DNA of 55,015 nt, taken from assembly GCA_018830135.1 (NCBI GenBank), contig JAHJTB010000162.1, forward strand, positions 1 to 55,015, given 5' to 3'. This document shows, in pieces, positions 50,584-55,015 of this stretch. The position numbers and the translations under genes were made by a program. Under the pieces are notes generated by a model. It was not told the DNA's origin. It saw only the letters and a program-made list of their open reading frames with translations, and ran no database searches. The DNA is from Pseudomonadota bacterium. GTDB lineage: Bacteria > Desulfobacterota > Desulfarculia > Adiutricales > JAGVGV01. Numbering within the stretch: the first letter of the stretch is position 1; each line of letters opens with the position of its first letter.

Positions 50584-51435
50584 TCACTTAATCCCCGACT
50601 CGACTCGCTTCATGTAGTCCTTGACCAGTGAAACAAACGAGTCCGGGGCGCTGTATTCCGGGTAGCTCCGGAAGACCTCGGCCATGGTTTTCATTTGATC
50701 CCATTGATCCAGCAGCGATTCCATGCTCCGCGTTTCGGAGGCGGCGCGCCTTTTATCGGCAAAAAGCAGGCCGCCCGGCTTGAGCCAGCCCGCCGCCATG
50801 CCGTCCAAAGCGACCCCCGCGCAACGGCAGGGAGCGGAAGGGCGGACCAGTTCGCAGTTCTTCATGAATCCGGCGACCCGGTCCCGGGCCCTGGAAAGGC
50901 GTTTGCGGAAAGCGGCCGGCGTGACATCGAAAATTTCAGCCCCCTCCCGGCCGGTCACCTCGAACACCTCCCCCAGGACAAAGGCCAGCCGGTCCTTTCG
51001 GTTCAAGCACAAAAGCATGGCCTGGAGGCACCGCAGCCTGACTTCCTCGACCAGCAGGCGGGTTTCGGGATCGACGGATGGAGCCCACGGGGCGTCGGAC
51101 TCCAGGACCCGGCCCTGATTTTCGGCCTGTTCGAGCGGGAAACCGATTTTTTCGGCCCGGCTGGCCCGGGAGGTCAGCAGATGGTTGGAGGCGATCCGGT
51201 ACATCCAGGTCTGAAAAGAACTCTCCCCTCGGAATCCGCTCAGGGCGGTGATGATCTTGATCAGGATTTCCTGGGCCTCGTCCTCCGCGTCCTGGGGATG
51301 GCCCAGCATTTTCAGGGCCAGACCGTAAATCCGGTCCTGAATCCGTCCGACCAGCTCCCCCAGGGCCAGCCGGTCACCCTGTTTGGCCGCCTGGGCCAAA
51401 TCTTCGATGCTGGCATTCACGTCGGGCCTTCCCAT
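50584..51435 (-). CDS. ECF-type sigma factor with C-terminal extension
   Basis: 283 residues. Sigma region 2 (about 30-95: GRIQDRIYGLALKMLGHPQDAEDEAQEILIKIITALSGFRGESSFQTWMYRIASNHLL) and region 4 (about 130-190: EVRLRCLQAMLLCLNRKDRLAFVLGEVFEVTGREGAEIFDVTPAAFRKRLSRARDRV) define an extracytoplasmic-function sigma factor. It carries a further 90 residues after region 4, starting CELVRPSAPCRCAG, as in several ECF groups where such a tail replaces a separate anti-sigma factor. The Cys residues there could bind zinc or respond to redox. No anti-sigma gene adjoins. The targets are unknown. Confidence 0.88.
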   Translation of the reverse strand: MGRPDVNASIEDLAQAAKQGDRLALGELVGRIQDRIYGLALKMLGHPQDAEDEAQEILIKIITALSGFRGESSFQTWMYRIASNHLLTSRASRAEKIGFPLEQAENQGRVLESDAPWAPSVDPETRLLVEEVRLRCLQAMLLCLNRKDRLAFVLGEVFEVTGREGAEIFDVTPAAFRKRLSRARDRVAGFMKNCELVRPSAPCRCAGVALDGMAAGWLKPGGLLFADKRRAASETRSMESLLDQWDQMKTMAEVFRSYPEYSAPDSFVSLVKDYMKRVESGIK

Positions 51436-51638
51436 GGATCATTCGTGCCTCGGGACTGATGCCCGGGGCGCGATCGGATTTTTTATATGTTTGTTGTATA
51501 GACTGGTCGCAGCCATAAATGTGACATAAAAATTGGGCATCCCTATTTTGGGAAGCCCGAAAACTCGTGGAGCGAACGCAGGACACCCACTTTTTCAAAC
51601 AAAAACAGGTGGCTGCCCCTGGCCTTTGTCCAAGGCCT

Positions 51639-52070
51639 TCAGGTGCGGTAGAGCTTTTTCCAGGGGGCCTGGCGGTTTTTCAGGTAGTCCTTGAGAGCCA
51701 GGCGGAGGGTGGTCACGGCCAGGCGGGCGCAGTGGACGTGATCGGGCGGCAGTCCGCCGAGCATGTCCATCACGGCCTCGGCGTCGATCTGGAGGGCTTC
51801 CTGCACGGTCTTGTCCCTGGCCAGGGTAGTCACGACGCTACCGCAGGCCACGGTGTGCTGGCAGCCGTCGGTGAGGAAGGCCAGGTCGGCGATCCGGTCG
51901 TTGCGGACGCGAAGCCCGATCTCGAGGGTGTCGCCGCAGGCGCCCCGGGGCGCGCCGAAGCCGTCCGGGTCGGAGATGACGCCCACGTTTTGCGGGCTGA
52001 AGGCATGGGTGAGGAATTCGTCGGTGTATCCGGTTTGGGGGGAGTTGGGACTTTTTTCGTTCGTTTCCAT
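51639..52070 (-). CDS. IscU/NifU-N-like Fe-S cluster scaffold protein
   Basis: 143 residues from ATG 52070 (GGAAG 6 bases upstream; frame open to 52100). The three scaffold cysteines of the IscU/NifU-N fold are in place: GACGDTLE, DGCQHTVACGS and HCARLAV, with the preceding F-S-P-Q-N-V-G segment. Length and layout fit a stand-alone NifU-N/IscU protein with an unusual extra Cys pair (TDGCQHTVACG). It would assemble or carry Fe-S clusters; the adjacent HdrA-MvhD and ferredoxin genes, rich in Fe-S sites, suggest a dedicated role. No IscS gene is seen nearby. Confidence 0.85.
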   Translation of the reverse strand: METNEKSPNSPQTGYTDEFLTHAFSPQNVGVISDPDGFGAPRGACGDTLEIGLRVRNDRIADLAFLTDGCQHTVACGSVVTTLARDKTVQEALQIDAEAVMDMLGGLPPDHVHCARLAVTTLRLALKDYLKNRQAPWKKLYRT

Positions 52071-52116
52071 GGTTCGCTTCCGCTGCGGGGGCCGTTTCAT
52101 CGGCCGGACCGGGCCC

Positions 52117-52143
52117 GGCGGCCTCCGCCGAACGGAGGCCGCC
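52117..52143 (-). terminator. Hairpin after the hdrA-like gene
   Basis: GGCGGCCTCCG-CCGAA-CGGAGGCCGCC, a perfect 11-bp stem between the hdrA-like stop (52163) and the IscU-like start (52070). There is no U-tract, so partial read-through is possible. Confidence 0.6.
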
Positions 52144-52162
52144 GTCCTGGCCCGCTACCGGG

Positions 52163-54601
52163 TCAATGCATGGTGTAGTAAGGCGTCCGGTCCTTGAATA
52201 TCCGGGAGATCATGCCTTCGTTGGTCAGGTCCTTGAGGCAGTGCAGGACCGGGTCCTTGTCCGCGCCCAGGGCCGCGGTGATGTCGTCCAGCCGATACGT
52301 CTTGCCCGATGCCTTGAGCAGGTTCATGACCCGGACCCGGACGAATTCCTCGGCCAGCACGTCGGACAGGGTTTCGTCGTAGGCCAGGGCGTTGCGCTGG
52401 TCCGAGGGATAGGTCGTCTCCCAGGGCCGGCGCAGGCTGGCTCCCAGGACCCAACGCACCCTCGAGTTGTTCAGGGTGTCGTACAAGGCCTGGATTCTTT
52501 CACGGGTCGGTTCGTCCCGATCGATGGGGCCCAGTTCGTCGAGGGTCTTCAGGAAGCTTTCGACCGTGACGACGTAACGCTCCGGCTGATTCAGGTCGGC
52601 GTGGGCCAGGGCCACCCGCCGCCGGTCCAGCCCGCAGAGGGCCAGCATTTTCTTGACCAGATTAACCCGACTCCAGGTATGGTCCAGGCCGTAGCTGTGA
52701 TGGCATTCCTCGGGCGGACAACCGATGAGCAGCACGCCGTTGGCCCCTTCGAGGAAGGCCCGGCCGATGATGTTCGGGTCGAGCTGGCCGATACAGCTGA
52801 TGGGCACCATGTAGAAACGGGGGTCGTAGGTCAGCCCTTGAAGACCGGCATGGTCCGCGGCCGCGGCCCCGCCCCAGTTGCAGCCGAAACCGAGGACCTC
52901 GTTGTCGGCCAGCCGCCGGGCCAGGGCGGCCACCCGGGCCTCGCGCTGGGCCGTGGTGTTGTTCTGCAGGGTCAGAGCGTGGTAGGGACAGGCCGCGGCG
53001 CAGGTCCCGCCGCCGGTGCAGACCATGGGGTCCACCTCCCGGGGGATGTTGCCCCCCGGTCCCTCGACCGGCTGGATGCCGCCGCAGTCGCAGATTTCCT
53101 TGCACAGTCCGCAGCCGATGCATTTTTCCTGGTCCACCGTGCAGACCATGCGCGGGGCGTACAGCTCGCCCCGGCGGGCCTGCTCGAAGATATCGATGGC
53201 CTTCTGGGCCGCCCGCCGACCCTGCCGGAGGGACTCGCGCAGGTCGCAGGGCTTGCGGGCCGAACCGGCGATGAAACGTTCATCCTGGCCGATCATCTCG
53301 GGCCGGACCATCTGGGGATTCCGTTCGAGGAACTCGCCCTCGACCACGTCCAGCCCCAGGACCCGGGCCACCCGAATGGACTCGATACCCGGGCTTCTCA
53401 ACGGCGACAGACAGAGCTTGTCCCAGGACAGTTCCTGCTCGATCTGGTCATCGGGGCGGTTGAAGGTCACGAAGCCGTTCTGGACCGTGGGACGGATGTT
53501 CGCGTCGTAGGGCACCCACTCGATTCCCAGCTCCCGGGAGCGAACCCGTTCGCCGGCGCTCAGGGGTAGGGGCATCTGGTCGTTATAGAACATGGTCACT
53601 TCGGAATGGGCCGAGTTGTCCCGGATGAAGCAGGCCATGTTCCAGGCGGCCCGGGCCGAAAGGTACGACCAGGGCCGGCTGTTTTCCATGTCGTTGATCC
53701 AGAAGACGATCCGGCCGGTGGGCGCGCCGTGCAGCCAGATGTACTCCTCCATCTCGGTGTGGCAGAGCACCCGGACGCCGTCATGGCCGAAGTCCGATCC
53801 CTGGTTGAGCATCTGGCCGTCCAGGGCGGCGATGATGGTCCCGACCTGGTAGACCCGGGGCGGCTGATTGGCCTCGCCGGAAAAGGTCACCGTATAGTCC
53901 CCGACCCGGCCCATGATCTTTTCGATCTCGCCGACCGTAATCTTCCGGACAAAGGGGCTTTCGTCGACCTCCTCCATGATCCGGGTCAGCCGTTCGTGGG
54001 ACTGCCGCTCGCCGGGGTAGTGCTCGTGGAGCATGCGAATCTCGTCCCAGACGTCCTCGGTGCTGACGGCGATGATCGTTTCCACCTCCCGGCGCAGCAG
54101 TTCCTGGGCTGCGGAATAGGTGGCGACGCCGCCTCCGACGATCATGACCGGGCCGTTGAACTCGACCCGGGTCTTGGGCGTGGGATCGAGGGAATCGAGG
54201 CCGGCCACCGCGGCGGAAATGAGCTTGGCCCCCTTTTCGGCCAGGTCGGCCGGCTCGCCCTTATAGACCTGGGCCACGTGGTCCCTCAGGTTGACCATGT
54301 CGATCTGGCCCTCTTCGAGTCCGGTCTCGGCCAGCTCCCGGTTGAACTTCTTGAGCAGAATGCGGGGCTCGCAGCCGGCGACGCAGACCCGGTCCAGCTT
54401 CTTCCCGGCGATGGCCTCCTTGAGGGCCTCGATGCCCGGGGCCATGCAGGTGAAAGGCAGGACCTGGACATGGGTGACGAGGGGGTCCTTCTTGACGATT
54501 TTTTCCAGGGCCTTCAGATCGACCCGGGGTGCGATCTTGCGGCCGCACTCGCACAGAAACACGCCGATCCGGGCTTGTGACTTGTTCTTTTTTTCAGCCA
54601 T
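52163..54601 (-). CDS. HdrA-MvhD fusion: heterodisulfide-reductase-type flavoprotein with C-terminal winged helix
   Basis: 812 residues with AAGGAG 8 bases before the ATG. Order: HdrA N-terminal Fe-S part (VFLCECGRKIAP; CVAGCEPR), FAD-binding domain (VMIVGGGVATYSAAQELL, FIAGSARKPCDLRESLRQGRRAA), two ferredoxin motifs about 490-540 (CIGCGLCKEICDCGG; CTGGGTCAAACP, where the second Cys of C-x-x-C is Gly), an MvhD-type [2Fe-2S] subunit about 560-690 (GFGCNWGGAAAADHA; CIGQLDPNIIGRAFLEGANG; GCPPEECHHSYG), and a C-terminal winged-helix-like domain about 745-812. HdrA-MvhD flavoproteins bifurcate electrons between ferredoxin and a second acceptor. The winged helix is an unusual addition. Its partner here is the ferredoxin subunit encoded just upstream. 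Confidence 0.88.
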   Translation of the reverse strand: MAEKKNKSQARIGVFLCECGRKIAPRVDLKALEKIVKKDPLVTHVQVLPFTCMAPGIEALKEAIAGKKLDRVCVAGCEPRILLKKFNRELAETGLEEGQIDMVNLRDHVAQVYKGEPADLAEKGAKLISAAVAGLDSLDPTPKTRVEFNGPVMIVGGGVATYSAAQELLRREVETIIAVSTEDVWDEIRMLHEHYPGERQSHERLTRIMEEVDESPFVRKITVGEIEKIMGRVGDYTVTFSGEANQPPRVYQVGTIIAALDGQMLNQGSDFGHDGVRVLCHTEMEEYIWLHGAPTGRIVFWINDMENSRPWSYLSARAAWNMACFIRDNSAHSEVTMFYNDQMPLPLSAGERVRSRELGIEWVPYDANIRPTVQNGFVTFNRPDDQIEQELSWDKLCLSPLRSPGIESIRVARVLGLDVVEGEFLERNPQMVRPEMIGQDERFIAGSARKPCDLRESLRQGRRAAQKAIDIFEQARRGELYAPRMVCTVDQEKCIGCGLCKEICDCGGIQPVEGPGGNIPREVDPMVCTGGGTCAAACPYHALTLQNNTTAQREARVAALARRLADNEVLGFGCNWGGAAAADHAGLQGLTYDPRFYMVPISCIGQLDPNIIGRAFLEGANGVLLIGCPPEECHHSYGLDHTWSRVNLVKKMLALCGLDRRRVALAHADLNQPERYVVTVESFLKTLDELGPIDRDEPTRERIQALYDTLNNSRVRWVLGASLRRPWETTYPSDQRNALAYDETLSDVLAEEFVRVRVMNLLKASGKTYRLDDITAALGADKDPVLHCLKDLTNEGMISRIFKDRTPYYTMH

Positions 54602-54617
54602 GGTGAATTCTCCTTCC

Positions 54618-55015
54618 TCAGTGGGCGTGGCCGCCGCCGGTCCGCTGGGACACGTCGCCCCGGACCAGGTCGATCCGGGCCTTCATGGCCCCGGTGGGAC
54701 AGACTGAAACGCAGGAGCCGCAGGCCACGCAGGCCGTGTTGGGCACCATGTAGGGTGTGGCAATTTGTTTGCTGGTGCCTCGGGAGCCGAAGGCCAGGGC
54801 CGACACGCCGACCACTTCCTCGCAGACCCGTACGCACAGGCCGCACAGGAGGCATTGTTCGTCCGGGTTCTCGACCTTGAACCGGGTCGAGGTGACGCCG
54901 TATTCGGCGGCCAGGGCCCGGATTTGTTTGCTGGCCGGGCATTCGGCCAGGAGCATTTCCAGGACCCATTTGCGCACGTTGAGCACCGCCGGGCTGTCGG
55001 TCAGGATTTCGACGC
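54618..55015 (-). CDS. HoxU/NuoG-N-like ferredoxin subunit (partial, cut by window end)
   Basis: The C-terminal 132 codons of a gene beginning beyond 55015; the frame is open to the window edge (VEILTDSPAVLNVRKWVLEMLL). After the [2Fe-2S]/His-cluster region this portion shows CLLCGLCVRVCEEVVG and CVACGSCVSVCPTGAM, two 4Fe-4S motifs arranged as in NuoG/HoxU and HndD N-termini, where they pass electrons between NAD(P)H-linked diaphorase and partners. The His-ligated cluster motif (C-x-x-C/H type) is not seen in the visible part: the segment AECPASKQIRALAAEYG lacks the usual Cys set, so that cluster may be absent. It stops 16 bases before the HdrA-MvhD gene, with which it surely acts. Confidence 0.8.
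   Translation of the reverse strand, partial: VEILTDSPAVLNVRKWVLEMLLAECPASKQIRALAAEYGVTSTRFKVENPDEQCLLCGLCVRVCEEVVGVSALAFGSRGTSKQIATPYMVPNTACVACGSCVSVCPTGAMKARIDLVRGDVSQRTGGGHAH

Noticed and set aside
50584..51435. Novel sigma factor type because of the long Cys-containing tail
   Set aside because: ECF factors with a C-terminal extension beginning with a CxC-type motif are already known, so the tail alone is not novel.
1..55015. CRISPR array
   Set aside because: No regularly spaced short direct repeats were seen anywhere in the window.

Overview
The window reads as accessory-rich chromosome of an anaerobic, GC-rich bacterium. The best guess is a sulfate-reducing or syntrophic member of the Desulfobacterota (old Deltaproteobacteria). 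That is an inference from an HdrA-MvhD fusion protein next to a HoxU/NuoG-like ferredoxin subunit, a DUF3786 protein, chelatase AAA+ genes, acyl-CoA metabolism and overall codon use; no rRNA or other marker settles the taxonomy.

Layout. (1) 1-9574, minus strand: a surface-glycan operon read from a Wzz chain-length protein through an iron-type alcohol dehydrogenase, a DegT aminotransferase, a cytidylyltransferase-like/PseG-like fusion, an SpsF cytidylyltransferase, a NeuB-type synthase, a DUF4910 aminopeptidase-like protein, a FemAB-like acyltransferase and a methyltransferase cut by the window edge. Together these look like synthesis and modification of a nonulosonic (sialic-acid-like) or amino-ulosonic acid. 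(2) 9575-13354: wreckage, consisting of a truncated mobile-element-type ORF, a partial degenerate second copy of the neuB-spsF-fusion segment in which only spsF is intact, and 1.6 kb without genes. (3) 13355-18288: tRNA-Arg(CCG) with a clear promoter, a magnesium-chelatase-like D/I pair, and two zinc-ribbon membrane proteins. (4) 18399-24562: a 1,816-residue secreted SEL1/RHS protein with an unusual C-terminal region, and an SH3 lipoprotein. (5) 24689-31406: polA with its promoter, a hybrid histidine kinase and a membrane metallophosphoesterase, separated by dispersed repeats. (6) 32230-33640: DAHP synthase behind a complete transcription attenuator whose leader peptide contains YYYFSFYFYF. 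(7) 33848-38166: a TetR regulator with promoter and operator dyad, enoyl-CoA hydratase and acyl-CoA dehydrogenase, then a membrane-anchored PilZ protein. (8) 38227-40960, minus: a PspA envelope-stress module (K+ channel, YbjN-like protein, PspA, DUF4178). (9) 41170-44691, minus: a MacAB-type efflux set whose adaptor carries a Spy/CpxP-like helical insert. (10) 45019-51435: nitroreductase, an MBL/zinc-ribbon/DUF3786 operon, an MFS transporter, an AT-rich islet with an IS1380-like transposase remnant, a hotdog thioesterase and an ECF sigma factor. (11) 51639-55015, minus: an IscU/NifU-like scaffold, the HdrA-MvhD protein and a ferredoxin subunit cut by the window end.

The strongest regulatory observation is the aromatic-amino-acid attenuator in front of DAHP synthase: promoter, leader peptide, antiterminator and terminator can all be read directly. 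Other leads are the glycan cluster (degenerate nucleotide-binding loop in the fusion, a dehydrogenase lacking one metal-binding His, and the duplicated segment), the SEL1-RHS-Ig giant protein, and the MacA adaptor with a built-in chaperone-like domain.
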